64,000 bases of DNA from Arthrobacter sp. JZ12 (GTDB lineage: Bacteria; Actinomycetota; Actinomycetes; Actinomycetales; Micrococcaceae), in the NCBI RefSeq assembly GCF_035189165.1, contig NZ_CP045246.1, positions 2,046,001 through 2,110,000 of the forward strand. Reading direction: 5' to 3'. Within the stretch, counting starts at the first letter, position 1, and each line of letters begins with the position of its first letter. Under the pieces are notes generated by a model, which was given only the letters and a program-made list of their open reading frames with translations, was not told where the DNA came from and did no database searches. A program made the position numbers and the translations under genes. Shown here in pieces: positions 53,085-61,053 of the stretch.

Positions 53085-54443
53085 ATGAGCAATGCCGTCC
53101 TTGAAAACACCAGCAACGTCTCCGCCGAACCGCTGGCCGACGTCCTCGGCGCGGAGCTTCCGGCCCCGCTGATCGACGGCCGCACCGTCCGGTACGTGAA
53201 CCTTGACTACGCCGCGTCGACGCCGGCTCTGGAGGCGGTGAACGACTATGTCCAGACGGTGCTTCCGTACTACGCGAGCGTGCACCGCGGTGCCGGTTAT
53301 GCCTCGCAAATCTCCACCTCGCTGTATGAGAACGCGCGGCAGGCGGTGCGCAGCTTCGTAGGCGGCCGTAACGACGACGCCGTCATTTTCACGCGCAACA
53401 CCACCGACGCCCTGAACCTCCTCGCCGGCTGCCTGCCGGCGGAAGGTGACGTGCTCTACCTGGACCTGGAACATCACGCCAATCTCCTGCCGTGGCTGGA
53501 TCGGCCGCACCGGGGCCTGATTGCCGCACCGACCATCGAGGAAACAGTGGCTGCCGTGGAAGAGGAACTTCTCTCCGGCGGAGTGAGCCTGCTCGCCGTG
53601 ACCGGCGCTTCCAACGTCACCGGAGAGGTCCTTCCCATTGCCCGACTCGCGGCGATTGCCCACGCGTCCGGGGCGCGCATCGCCGTCGACGCGGCCCAAC
53701 TGGCGCCGCACCGGCGCCTGAACCTCCTCCGTGACGGGATTGACTACGTCGCCTTCTCGGGTCACAAGCTGTACGCACCCTTCGGAGCAGGTGTGCTGGT
53801 GGGCAGGCCGGACTGGCTCGACGCCGGTTCGCCGCACCTTGCCGGTGGCGGCGCGGTCAAGGCAGTGAAGGTGGATTCGGTGTCCTGGACAACCGGTCCG
53901 GCCCGCCACGAGGGCGGATCGCCCAACGTCCTGGGTGCGGCGGCCCTGGCGCACGCCACCCAGGTAATTTCCGGGCTCGACGAGGACGAGTGGCTGCGCC
54001 ACGAGGCCGATCTCCGTAAAGCACTGGTGGAAGGGCTCAGCGGCCTGCCGGGCATCACGGTCCACTCAATTTTTTCCGACAGCACGGACGCCATCGGCGT
54101 CGTTAACTTTTCGGTCCATGGGTACGACGCCGGCCTGGTCGCTGCGTACCTGTCGGCGGAGCACGGCGTGGGACTCCGGGACGGCAAATTCTGCGCCCAC
54201 CCTCTCCTGAAGCGCCTGGGACTGCCGTCCGGCTCACTCCGGGCAAGTTTCGGGCTGGGTTCCCGGCACGACGACGTCGATCGGCTGCTGACCGGCCTAT
54301 CGGCACTCATTCGCGACGGTCTCGGCACCGATTACGTAGTCGACGCCGGGCGCTGGGTTCCCGCCGTCGAGACACGTTCCTTCCCTGAGTGGGCACCACA
54401 CACACCGGGCACGGCCGGAGCCGCCCCCTGCACGACCGACTGA
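53085..54443 (+). CDS. Class V aminotransferase-fold enzyme, cysteine-desulfurase-like
   Basis: A 452-residue pyridoxal-phosphate enzyme similar to SufS/NifS and CsdA. VNLDYAASTPAL opens the fold; the cofactor site is AFSGHKLYAPFGAG (Lys); LEHHANLLPW and VDAAQLAPHRR bind cofactor. A late KFCAHPLL places a Cys where desulfurases have the catalytic loop, but the usual RSGHHCAQP sequence is not kept, so the substrate may differ. ATG at 53085 is used; an in-frame start 24 nt earlier exists. Control by a SAM riboswitch suggests a role in sulfur amino acid metabolism. Confidence 0.87.
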   Translation: MSNAVLENTSNVSAEPLADVLGAELPAPLIDGRTVRYVNLDYAASTPALEAVNDYVQTVLPYYASVHRGAGYASQISTSLYENARQAVRSFVGGRNDDAVIFTRNTTDALNLLAGCLPAEGDVLYLDLEHHANLLPWLDRPHRGLIAAPTIEETVAAVEEELLSGGVSLLAVTGASNVTGEVLPIARLAAIAHASGARIAVDAAQLAPHRRLNLLRDGIDYVAFSGHKLYAPFGAGVLVGRPDWLDAGSPHLAGGGAVKAVKVDSVSWTTGPARHEGGSPNVLGAAALAHATQVISGLDEDEWLRHEADLRKALVEGLSGLPGITVHSIFSDSTDAIGVVNFSVHGYDAGLVAAYLSAEHGVGLRDGKFCAHPLLKRLGLPSGSLRASFGLGSRHDDVDRLLTGLSALIRDGLGTDYVVDAGRWVPAVETRSFPEWAPHTPGTAGAAPCTTD

Positions 54444-54548
54444 GGGCTCGCTACTCACTGCCTGGCAGCAGGTAGGGTGGCGCTTCAGCGGTGCTTTAAT
54501 TGTGTGGTCAATTGCGTGGTTCGATTCGCGGCCTGAAGCGCCGTCGAC

Positions 54549-54608
54549 ATCCACCTCCACGTTCACTTCCACTTGAAGGTCCACTTCCACGTCCACTTGC
54601 ACGTCCAG
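54549..54608. repeat. Degenerate hexanucleotide repeat in the methyltransferase leader
   Basis: Ten consecutive 6-bp units of the form NNCCAC (for example ATCCAC, CTCCAC, TTCCAC, GTCCAC) end 6 bp before the AGGAG ribosome site. A 10-bp inverted repeat (54479-54488 with 54533-54542) and a twofold ATTGYGTGGT repeat (54499, 54511) lie just upstream. Read in the gene's frame it would encode alternating His and hydrophobic residues. Confidence 0.75.
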
Positions 54609-54626
54609 ATTGCCAGGAGCTGCGCC

Positions 54627-55406
54627 ATGGGTCCCGGAGGTCCCCGCCTCGCCGATCACCGCCGTCGGGAGCTGGCGCGGGGCTACCTGCAGGACAGCGA
54701 GCGCTACGAGCGGGTACGTCCGGGCTATCCGGATGCGTGCGTCGACTGGATTGTCCCCGGACCGCACGCACGGGCCGCCGACATCGGAGCCGGAACCGGC
54801 AAGTTCACCCGCGAGCTCGTGCGCCGCTGCCGCACGGTCACGGCCGTGGATCCGTCCGCAGACATGCTTGCCGTCCTGGCGCGGAATCTTCCCGAGGTTC
54901 GCTGCGAGGTGGGCACGGCTGAGGCGTCCGGGCTTGCCGAGGCCGGCTTTGACATCGTGACGATCGCCCAGGCGTGGCACTGGTGCGACCCCGTGCAGGC
55001 CAGCGCTGAGGCGGCGCGCATCCTCGCACCCGGCGGCATCTTCGCCCTCGTGTGGAACCAGCTGGACGTCAGCGTGCCCTGGGTGCACCGCCTCTCACGG
55101 ATCATGCACGCGGGCGACGTCTTCCGGCCCACCTATCGCCCCCGATTCGGACCGAATTTTTCTGAACCCGAATCCATGGTGGTTGATTGGGTGCAGCGCC
55201 TTTCGGCTTCGGACGTCATAGAACTTGCCCGCTCCCGCAGCTACTACCAGAACGCGAAGGAACACGTCCGGGCCAAGGTTGAGGCCAACCTGAGGTGGTA
55301 CCTCCACGAACACCTGGGCCACCCGGAAGATGCGGTCCTGGAATTGCCCTACCTCACGTATTGTTGGCGCGCTGCCAACGGGGAGCGCCGGACGACGACC
55401 AGCTAG
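54627..55406 (+). CDS. Class I SAM-dependent methyltransferase
   Basis: A 259-residue methyltransferase of the type-11 kind. Motif I is AADIGAGTGKFT, followed by VTAVDPSADML and IVTIAQAWHWCDP; the QAWHW element is typical of this actinobacterial subgroup. ATG at 54627 has AGGAG (54615-54619) 7 nt upstream. A TTG at 54573 would add a His-rich extension read from the hexanucleotide repeat but has no ribosome site. Substrate unknown. It follows the SAM-riboswitch gene after 183 bp. Confidence 0.88.
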   Translation: MGPGGPRLADHRRRELARGYLQDSERYERVRPGYPDACVDWIVPGPHARAADIGAGTGKFTRELVRRCRTVTAVDPSADMLAVLARNLPEVRCEVGTAEASGLAEAGFDIVTIAQAWHWCDPVQASAEAARILAPGGIFALVWNQLDVSVPWVHRLSRIMHAGDVFRPTYRPRFGPNFSEPESMVVDWVQRLSASDVIELARSRSYYQNAKEHVRAKVEANLRWYLHEHLGHPEDAVLELPYLTYCWRAANGERRTTTS

Positions 55407-55412
55407 GTTGAG

Positions 55413-55580
55413 CTACCCCGCGTTGCCCTCAGGACCGTTCTCTTCAGCGTCCGGGTCCGCGCCCTCGGCAGGCTCCTGCGGGTGCACTCCTGAGTCGACG
55501 GGAGTCTGGGAGCGGTCCCCCTCCGCGGGCTGCTCGGTGTGCGTGCGTGGCTGATCCTCGGACTGCTTTTCCTCACCCAT
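55413..55580 (-). CDS. Small acidic protein of unknown function
   Basis: A 55-residue, highly acidic, Gln/Pro/Glu-rich peptide (starts MGEEKQSEDQPRT, ends EENGPEGNAG) with no hydrophobic core, so probably disordered. I do not recognise a function. The ATG at 55580 has AAGGAG 6 nt upstream, which is the main reason to believe it. It is convergent with the methyltransferase gene, 6 nt apart, and divergent from the manganese operon. Confidence 0.62.
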   Translation of the reverse strand: MGEEKQSEDQPRTHTEQPAEGDRSQTPVDSGVHPQEPAEGADPDAEENGPEGNAG

Positions 55581-55722
55581 GGTGAGCTCCTTCCATCTGT
55601 GCACCTGTCGGAAGCCACGCGCCGAAGCGGGCTTCAGCGCCCGGAGCGCCAGGTTCAACTCTGCACCGTGTCAGCCTCGCTGTCGAGGAAACACTGGTAC
55701 ACATAGGACAGAGCGAGCTAAA

Positions 55723-55739
55723 TTTAGGTATGCCGAAAA
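55723..55739. promoter_or_regulatory. MntR/DtxR-type operator over the start of the manganese operon
   Basis: TTTAGGTATGCCGAAAA is an imperfect dyad (TTAGG/CCGAA) of the DtxR/MntR box type. It covers the ATG at 55730. A possible -10 TAAATT at 55719-55724 lies about 6 nt before that ATG and no ribosome site is seen, which suggests a leaderless transcript whose start is blocked by the repressor. Confidence 0.68.
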
Positions 55740-56653
55740 ATTGGATTGCGGCATTCCTCAAATGCACGGCCATCTCCATCGTCCTGGTTGTGGCCGGCTG
55801 TGGAATTCCGGCCGCTGAACGCACCGGGGCGCGACCGGACGAGCGGCCCCTGGTGCTGACCACCTTCTCCGTGCTGGCCGATCTCACCCGGGCAGTGGCA
55901 GGAGACCATGTACGGGTCGAGTCCATCACCAAGGTCGGCACTGAGATCCACGGCTACGAACCCACGCCATCGGACCTGATTCGCGCACAGGACGCCGACC
56001 TCATTCTCGACAACGGGCTCGGTCTCGAACGCTGGTTCGAGCGGTTCGTGCTTTCAGTCGACGCCCCGCACGTGGTTCTGTCAGAAGGCGTCGAACCGGT
56101 CGACATCCGATCGGGAAAATACAGTGGCCTGCCCAACCCGCATGCCTGGATGTCGCCGAGGGCCGCACAGACCTACGTGGACAACATCGTCGAGGCGCTC
56201 TCCGACCTGGATCCTGCCCACTCCCGGGAATACGCAGTCAACGGCGAGGAGCTGAAGAACGAACTGCGGGTCCTACTGAAGGAGCTGCAGGACGCCTTCG
56301 CCGACAGTGATGCCACCCCCGCCTTGGTCACCTGTGAAGGCGCCTTCTCGTACCTGGCACGAGACGCAGGTATCCAGGAGGCTTTCATCTGGCCCGTCAA
56401 TTCCGACAATGAGGGGACTCCGCGACAAATCCGGGACGTCATATCGTTCGTCGAGGACAATCGGGTGCCCACGGTGTTCTGTGAATCAACCGTGAACCCG
56501 TCTGCACAGCAGCAGGTCGCCCGGAGTACGGGGGCGGACCTCGCAGGACCCCTCTACGTGGATTCGCTGTCCGGGGCCGACGGGCCCGTCCCCACCTTCC
56601 TGGAACTCCTGCGTCACGACATTGACCTCATCGTGGAAGGACTTGCGCCATGA
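55730..56653 (+). CDS. mntA: Manganese/zinc ABC transporter substrate-binding lipoprotein
   Basis: A 307-residue cluster A-I metal-binding protein with a lipoprotein signal ending VVAGC (Cys about 24). TTFSVLADLTRAVAGDHVRVESI, the metal His in IHGYEPTPSD, NPHAWMSP and the late CESTVNP are typical of Mn/Zn-binding members. It lacks the His-rich loop seen in ZnuA of this window, in keeping with manganese. Operator over the start; the stop overlaps the ATPase start (ATGA). First gene of a six-gene coupled run. Confidence 0.9.
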   Translation: MPKNWIAAFLKCTAISIVLVVAGCGIPAAERTGARPDERPLVLTTFSVLADLTRAVAGDHVRVESITKVGTEIHGYEPTPSDLIRAQDADLILDNGLGLERWFERFVLSVDAPHVVLSEGVEPVDIRSGKYSGLPNPHAWMSPRAAQTYVDNIVEALSDLDPAHSREYAVNGEELKNELRVLLKELQDAFADSDATPALVTCEGAFSYLARDAGIQEAFIWPVNSDNEGTPRQIRDVISFVEDNRVPTVFCESTVNPSAQQQVARSTGADLAGPLYVDSLSGADGPVPTFLELLRHDIDLIVEGLAP

Positions 56654-57435
56654 CCACTGCTCCTGTCTCCTTACCAGCCCCGCCGGCCATCGCCGTCGAC
56701 GGCTTGAGTGTCTCCTATGGCGGTGTCGCTGCCCTGGACAGCGTGAGCTTCGTCCTCGAGCGCGCCCAGGTATGCGGCCTGATCGGTGTGAACGGGTCGG
56801 GCAAGTCCACGCTCTTCCGTTTCCTGATGGGTCTGGTGCCCGCACAGCACGGCTCTGTGTCCCTCTTCGGGCGCGGATCCCCAGCAGCACGAAAGGAGCG
56901 GCTGGTCGCGTACGTTCCGCAATCGGAAGACGTGGACTGGAACTTCCCCGTCTCAGTTCAGGACGTAGTGATGATGGGCCGCTACGCGCACATGGGAACC
57001 CTTCGACTCCCCTCACGCGCTGACCGGGCCGCTGTGGACAGCGCCCTGGAACGGGTAGGTCTGACTGAGCTGCGCACCCGGCAGATCGGGGAGCTTTCCG
57101 GCGGGCAGAAGAAGCGCGCGTTCGTAGCCCGGGGAATCGCGCAGGACGCCCAGCTTCTGCTGCTCGACGAGCCGTTCGCCGGCGTGGATAAAAGCAGCGA
57201 GGCAATGATGGTCGGGCTGTTGCGCGAGTTGAAGGACGAAGGGCGGACGGCCCTGGTGTCCACCCACGACCTTGCCGGACTCCCCCACCTGTGCGACCGC
57301 GCCATTCTCCTGCATCAGCGCATACTCGCCGAGGGCACACCTGAAAGCGTACTCACTTCCGCAAACCTCGCCCGGGCCTTCGGGCCCGCCGGCACTGCAG
57401 CCGCCGTTTCGTCGCCTACCGCGCCGGGAGCATAA
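56650..57435 (+). CDS. mntB: Manganese ABC transporter ATP-binding protein
   Basis: A 261-residue ABC ATPase with Walker A GVNGSGKSTL, Q-loop PQSED, signature ELSGGQKKRAFVARGI, Walker B LLLLDEPFAGVD and switch VSTHDL. PQSEDVDWNFPVSVQDVVMMGRY is characteristic of the manganese/iron ATPases of this family. Its TAA is directly followed by the permease ATG. Confidence 0.93.
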   Translation: MTTAPVSLPAPPAIAVDGLSVSYGGVAALDSVSFVLERAQVCGLIGVNGSGKSTLFRFLMGLVPAQHGSVSLFGRGSPAARKERLVAYVPQSEDVDWNFPVSVQDVVMMGRYAHMGTLRLPSRADRAAVDSALERVGLTELRTRQIGELSGGQKKRAFVARGIAQDAQLLLLDEPFAGVDKSSEAMMVGLLRELKDEGRTALVSTHDLAGLPHLCDRAILLHQRILAEGTPESVLTSANLARAFGPAGTAAAVSSPTAPGA

Positions 57436-58314
57436 ATGGACCCCTTATCCTTCCTCCTTGAGCCTCTCCAGTACGGCTTTCTCACACGCGCGCTGGTGGT
57501 GACACTGGCGGCCGCCGTCGTTGCCTCGGTACTCTCCTGCTGGTTGATCCTGATGGGCTGGTCCCTCATGGGGGACGCAGTTTCCCATGCAGTGCTGCCC
57601 GGGGTGGCGCTTGCGTACATCGTTGGTGTTCCGTTCTCGATCGGCGCCTTCATCTTCGGGGTGGGCGCGGTTGCGCTCATCGGTGCCGTGAAGTCGACCA
57701 CCAAACTGAAATCCGACACGGTGATCGGCGTCGTATTCACAGCGCTCTTCGCCGTCGGGCTGGCGATCGTCTCGCGGACGCCGTCGCAGGTCGACCTGAT
57801 GCACATCCTGTTCGGAAACGTGCTGGGCGTGACCGACGGAGAGCTCTGGCAGGTTCTCATCCTCGGCTCCGTGACCCTGGCGATCGTGCTCATCAAGCGT
57901 CGTGACCTCACCCTGCTTGCCTTCGACCGCACGCACGCGCACGTTATCGGCCTGAATACCCGATTCCTCGGTGCGCTCCTGCTCGGCCTGCTGGCGCTGA
58001 CCGTGGTGGTCGGCCTCCAGGCGGTCGGTATCATCCTCGTGGTGGCGATGCTGATCACTCCAGGGGCCACCGCTTTCCTGCTGGCACGCAGCTTCGACCG
58101 GATGCTGGTGATTGCTGTGGCGATCACCGCAACGGCATCGGTGGCAGGTGTCTACGCCAGCTACTACCTGGACATCTCGACCGGAGCCTCAGTGGTGCTG
58201 GCCCAGGCGCTGGCTTTCGCCGTGACCTATCTCGCTGCGCCACGCACCGGTTTGATTTCCCAACTACGACGACGGCGGCGTCCGGCCGTGCAGCCCGCCC
58301 GGCAGGCTTCCTGA
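57436..58314 (+). CDS. mntC: Manganese ABC transporter permease
   Basis: A 292-residue ABC-3 permease with about eight membrane segments; LMGWSLMGDAVSHAVLPGVALAYIVGVPFSIGAF and LQAVGIILVVAMLITPGATAFLLAR are conserved in MntC/SitC proteins. It ends in a basic tail. The next gene, the repressor, starts 1 nt after its stop. Confidence 0.93.
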   Translation: MDPLSFLLEPLQYGFLTRALVVTLAAAVVASVLSCWLILMGWSLMGDAVSHAVLPGVALAYIVGVPFSIGAFIFGVGAVALIGAVKSTTKLKSDTVIGVVFTALFAVGLAIVSRTPSQVDLMHILFGNVLGVTDGELWQVLILGSVTLAIVLIKRRDLTLLAFDRTHAHVIGLNTRFLGALLLGLLALTVVVGLQAVGIILVVAMLITPGATAFLLARSFDRMLVIAVAITATASVAGVYASYYLDISTGASVVLAQALAFAVTYLAAPRTGLISQLRRRRRPAVQPARQAS

Positions 58315-58315
58315 G

Positions 58316-59053
58316 ATGGCGCCCTTGGCCGGCAATCCCGGCGCGGATTCCGCGAGCGTACAGGACTACGTCAAAACCATCTACGCCCTGGCCGAGTGGC
58401 ACGACGAACCCGTAACGTCCTCGCGGCTCGCCGCCCGGCTATCAGTGGCAAACTCTTCAGTCTCAGAGATGATCCGCAAGCTGTCCGACCTCGGTCTGGT
58501 GCACCACAAACCCTACCGGCCGGTCGAGCTCACCGCCGATGGACGGCTCCTGGCTCTGGCAATGGTCCGGCGTCACCGCCTCCTGGAGACCTTCCTGGTG
58601 CAGGATCTGGGCTACCGCTGGGACGAAGTGCATGATGAGGCGGAGCAGCTCGAACACACCGTGTCGGACGTGTTCATCGACCGGCTTGACGCGCGGCTCG
58701 GCTACCCCGCGACTGACCCGCACGGCGATCCCATTCCCACGTCGGCAGGTTCAATCACCCTTCCCGACGCCATACCGCTGGTCCGCTTCGATGACGGCCA
58801 CAGCGGCAGGGTTGCCAGGATCAGCGACGAAGACCCGCAGTTGCTCCGGTTTCTCGCCGCCGAACGTATCGGTATCGGATCACCACTCACCGTTCTGCGA
58901 CGCATGCCGTTCGGCCGGTCCGTGTTGGCTTGCGTGGACAACGACAGCGACAGCGACAGCGGTCCGCGCGAAGTGGTGCTGGGAGAAGAACTGCTCTCGT
59001 CAATCTGGGCGGAATCAACGGGGCAGCACGCCAACTGTAGTCTGGGCCCATGA
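58316..59053 (+). CDS. mntR: MntR/DtxR family metal-dependent repressor
   Basis: A 245-residue repressor: winged helix (DYVKTIYALAEWHDEPVTSSRLAARLSVANSSVSEMIRKLSDLGLV), dimer/metal domain (RRHRLLETFLVQDLGYRWDEVHDEAEQLEHTVSD) and an SH3-like FeoA domain at the C terminus. In HDEAEQLEH a Glu takes the place of the iron-sensing Cys102 of DtxR, as in MntR, so manganese is the likely signal. It is encoded within the operon it presumably controls. ATGA overlap with the first CrcB gene. Confidence 0.91.
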   Translation: MAPLAGNPGADSASVQDYVKTIYALAEWHDEPVTSSRLAARLSVANSSVSEMIRKLSDLGLVHHKPYRPVELTADGRLLALAMVRRHRLLETFLVQDLGYRWDEVHDEAEQLEHTVSDVFIDRLDARLGYPATDPHGDPIPTSAGSITLPDAIPLVRFDDGHSGRVARISDEDPQLLRFLAAERIGIGSPLTVLRRMPFGRSVLACVDNDSDSDSGPREVVLGEELLSSIWAESTGQHANCSLGP

Positions 59054-59451
59054 GCACAGCCCCCGCCGGTCGTCCCCTGCGCATCGGGTGGGCGGCATGG
59101 ACAGCGGTGGCCGTAGGCGGGTTTACGGGCACGGAAGCGCGTTACCTCCTCGGCTTGCTCATCCCCGAGGCTGCAGGGGGCTTCCCATGGACCACTCTTG
59201 CGATCAACGTGGTTGGAAGTTTCCTGCTCGCGTGGTTGACGGCCTCGTGGGCCGCCGGGACGCAAGTATCACCCTGGCTCCAGGCGGGCCTCGGGCCCGG
59301 GCTGTTGGGCTCATTCACCACCTTCTCCGCGGTCACCCTCGCCATCGGACTGCAGCCCGGTCTCCTCATCCCCTATCTGGGAGCGTCCATCCTCCTGGGG
59401 TTCGGAGCTGCGGCGGCCGGGATCGCTCTTGGGTCACGAGGGTCCGCATGA
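59050..59451 (+). CDS. crcB1: Fluoride channel protein CrcB/Fluc, first subunit
   Basis: A 133-residue four-helix membrane protein exporting fluoride. Motifs are VGGFTGTEARYLLG, TLAINVVGSFLLAWLTASW and the core GSFTTFSAVTL. Such paired genes encode the two opposite-facing halves of a dual-topology channel. Its ATG overlaps the mntR stop and its stop overlaps the second CrcB start. No fluoride riboswitch lies upstream, so it depends on the manganese operon promoter unless an internal one exists. Confidence 0.92.
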   Translation: MSTAPAGRPLRIGWAAWTAVAVGGFTGTEARYLLGLLIPEAAGGFPWTTLAINVVGSFLLAWLTASWAAGTQVSPWLQAGLGPGLLGSFTTFSAVTLAIGLQPGLLIPYLGASILLGFGAAAAGIALGSRGSA

Positions 59452-59840
59452 TCGTCGCCTTGCTTGTGGGGCTCAGCGGGATGCTTGGCGCCTTGTTTCG
59501 GTTCAGCACCGACAGATGGTTCGAAGCCCGGCGGGCACGACGTCGGCCCGAAGTACCTCCCCGGGCCCCCTTTCCAGCCGGGACGCTCGTCGTTAACGTC
59601 GCCGGTTCCCTTCTGATCGGGTTGGCCGCCGGAGGTCTGGGAATGTCCAATCCCGACGTGTATCCCGTGTTGGCGGCCGGGCTGGCGGGCGGCCTCACCA
59701 CATTCAGTACTTTCACCGTTGCCGCAGTGGCCCTATGGCGTGACAGGCGGCCGGGTGCCGCCGTCGTGCATGTGGTTGCCAACGCCGGTTGCGGGCTGGG
59801 CGCCGCCTGGCTGGGACTGATGCTCACCGGCGCAGCCTGA
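59448..59840 (+). CDS. crcB2: Fluoride channel protein CrcB/Fluc, second subunit
   Basis: A 130-residue partner of the preceding protein: GLSGMLGALFRFSTDRW, TLVVNVAGSLLIGLAAGG and GGLTTFSTFTVAAVAL with the phenylalanines that line the fluoride path. ATG at 59448 overlaps the first gene's stop (ATGA). Last gene of the coupled run that begins with mntA. An Arg-rich first loop (EARRARRRPE) differs from its partner, consistent with opposite membrane orientation. Confidence 0.92.
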   Translation: MIVALLVGLSGMLGALFRFSTDRWFEARRARRRPEVPPRAPFPAGTLVVNVAGSLLIGLAAGGLGMSNPDVYPVLAAGLAGGLTTFSTFTVAAVALWRDRRPGAAVVHVVANAGCGLGAAWLGLMLTGAA

Positions 59841-59927
59841 AGTGCCTGGGCAACGGGAAGCGCGCAGGGGAAAGGAAGCAGTCTGCCTAAACTGGGCTAG
59901 ATCGATCGGTTCGTTGAAAGGCAAGGA

Positions 59928-61028
59928 ATGACCACGCTCGGAATTGAAGAAGAGTACCTCCTGCTCGATCCGGAGTCGGGTTTGCCTGTCTTCAACGCCT
60001 CCGAAGTTCAAAGATTGCTGGAGTCGCGCGACACGATCAAGAGCGAGGACATCCAGCGCGAACTCCTCAGCTGCCAACTCGAAACGGCCACACCGGTGTG
60101 CGACACCCTCACCGAAGCGGAAGAGTCGCTGCTGAACTTTCGGCGGCAGCTCGCAGCGGCTGCGCGGAAGACGGGTGTTCGCGCAAGCGGTTCGGCCACG
60201 GCGCCGCGCATCCCCGAGGGCTACCCGGAGGTGACTGACAAGCAGCGGTACCACGAGTTGAAGGCGAGCGCCCGGGGCATCGTGGCCGACCAGTTCGTGA
60301 ATGGACTGCACGTACATGTCTCGATTCCGGACAAGGAGACGGGCGTTCAGGCGCTGAACCGGATCCGCCCCTGGCTTCCCCTGATCACCGCATTGAGCGC
60401 CAACTCCCCCTTCTGGCTCGACCGCGACAGCGGCTTCGCCAGCTGGCGCACAGTCCACTACCGGCGCTGGCCGGTTCAGGGATGTCCGCCGGTGTTCGCC
60501 GATGCCGCCGACTACGAGCGGCGCATCCAGCGGCTCGTCGACACCGGGGTCATCATTGACCGCGGAGTGTTGACCTGGGTCGCGCGGCTCTCCGACCACT
60601 ACCCCACACTTGAGGTACGCACGGCGGACGCCCAGCTCGAGGCCCAGGATTCCGTCCTGCTGGCGGGCCTCATCCGCGGGCTCGTGACCACGGCTACGCA
60701 GGACGCGCTCAACGGCAAGCCGTTCAAGGACCCCGATGCGGAGCTTCTCGACGCCGCCCAGTGGCACGGTGCGCGGCAGGGTCTGCGCGACGTCGTTGTA
60801 AACCCGCTGACCGGCAAGCTGGTGCCGGCGCGAGAACAGATGGACCGGCTGCTCGAGTACATCGGCGACGCGCTCGATGACACTGGAGACTCCACATGGA
60901 TCCAGATGGGGCTAAAGACGGTCTGGGACCGCGGTACCGGTGCCGAACGCCAGCGCCGGGCAATGGCGCAGAGCGGAATGACCGGCCTGCTGGACCTGTA
61001 CACAGAGACCCTCACCGCCGAGCGCTAG
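59928..61028 (+). CDS. Carboxylate-amine ligase of the YbdK/GCS2 family
   Basis: A 366-residue glutamate-cysteine ligase-like enzyme. TLGIEEEYLLLDPESG and ELLSCQLETATPV bind ATP and metal, NGLHVHVSIPD and SANSPFWLDRDSGFASWR are conserved in the YbdK group. These enzymes make gamma-glutamyl-type bonds, but the true substrate is often unknown, and mycothiol-producing bacteria do not rely on glutathione. ATG at 59928 follows AAGGA. Convergent with the alpha-glucosidase gene. Confidence 0.9.
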   Translation: MTTLGIEEEYLLLDPESGLPVFNASEVQRLLESRDTIKSEDIQRELLSCQLETATPVCDTLTEAEESLLNFRRQLAAAARKTGVRASGSATAPRIPEGYPEVTDKQRYHELKASARGIVADQFVNGLHVHVSIPDKETGVQALNRIRPWLPLITALSANSPFWLDRDSGFASWRTVHYRRWPVQGCPPVFADAADYERRIQRLVDTGVIIDRGVLTWVARLSDHYPTLEVRTADAQLEAQDSVLLAGLIRGLVTTATQDALNGKPFKDPDAELLDAAQWHGARQGLRDVVVNPLTGKLVPAREQMDRLLEYIGDALDDTGDSTWIQMGLKTVWDRGTGAERQRRAMAQSGMTGLLDLYTETLTAER

Positions 61029-61053
61029 AGAACCTCGCGTTTGCGAGTGAGGG

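Noticed and set aside
54297-55088. Minus-strand frame with VDVEVDLQVEV repeats
   Set aside because: The pattern comes from the hexanucleotide DNA repeat; no start site, and it overlaps the aminotransferase and methyltransferase genes.
58980-59060. Fluoride riboswitch ahead of crcB
   Set aside because: The space is coding sequence of mntR and no conserved riboswitch core is seen.
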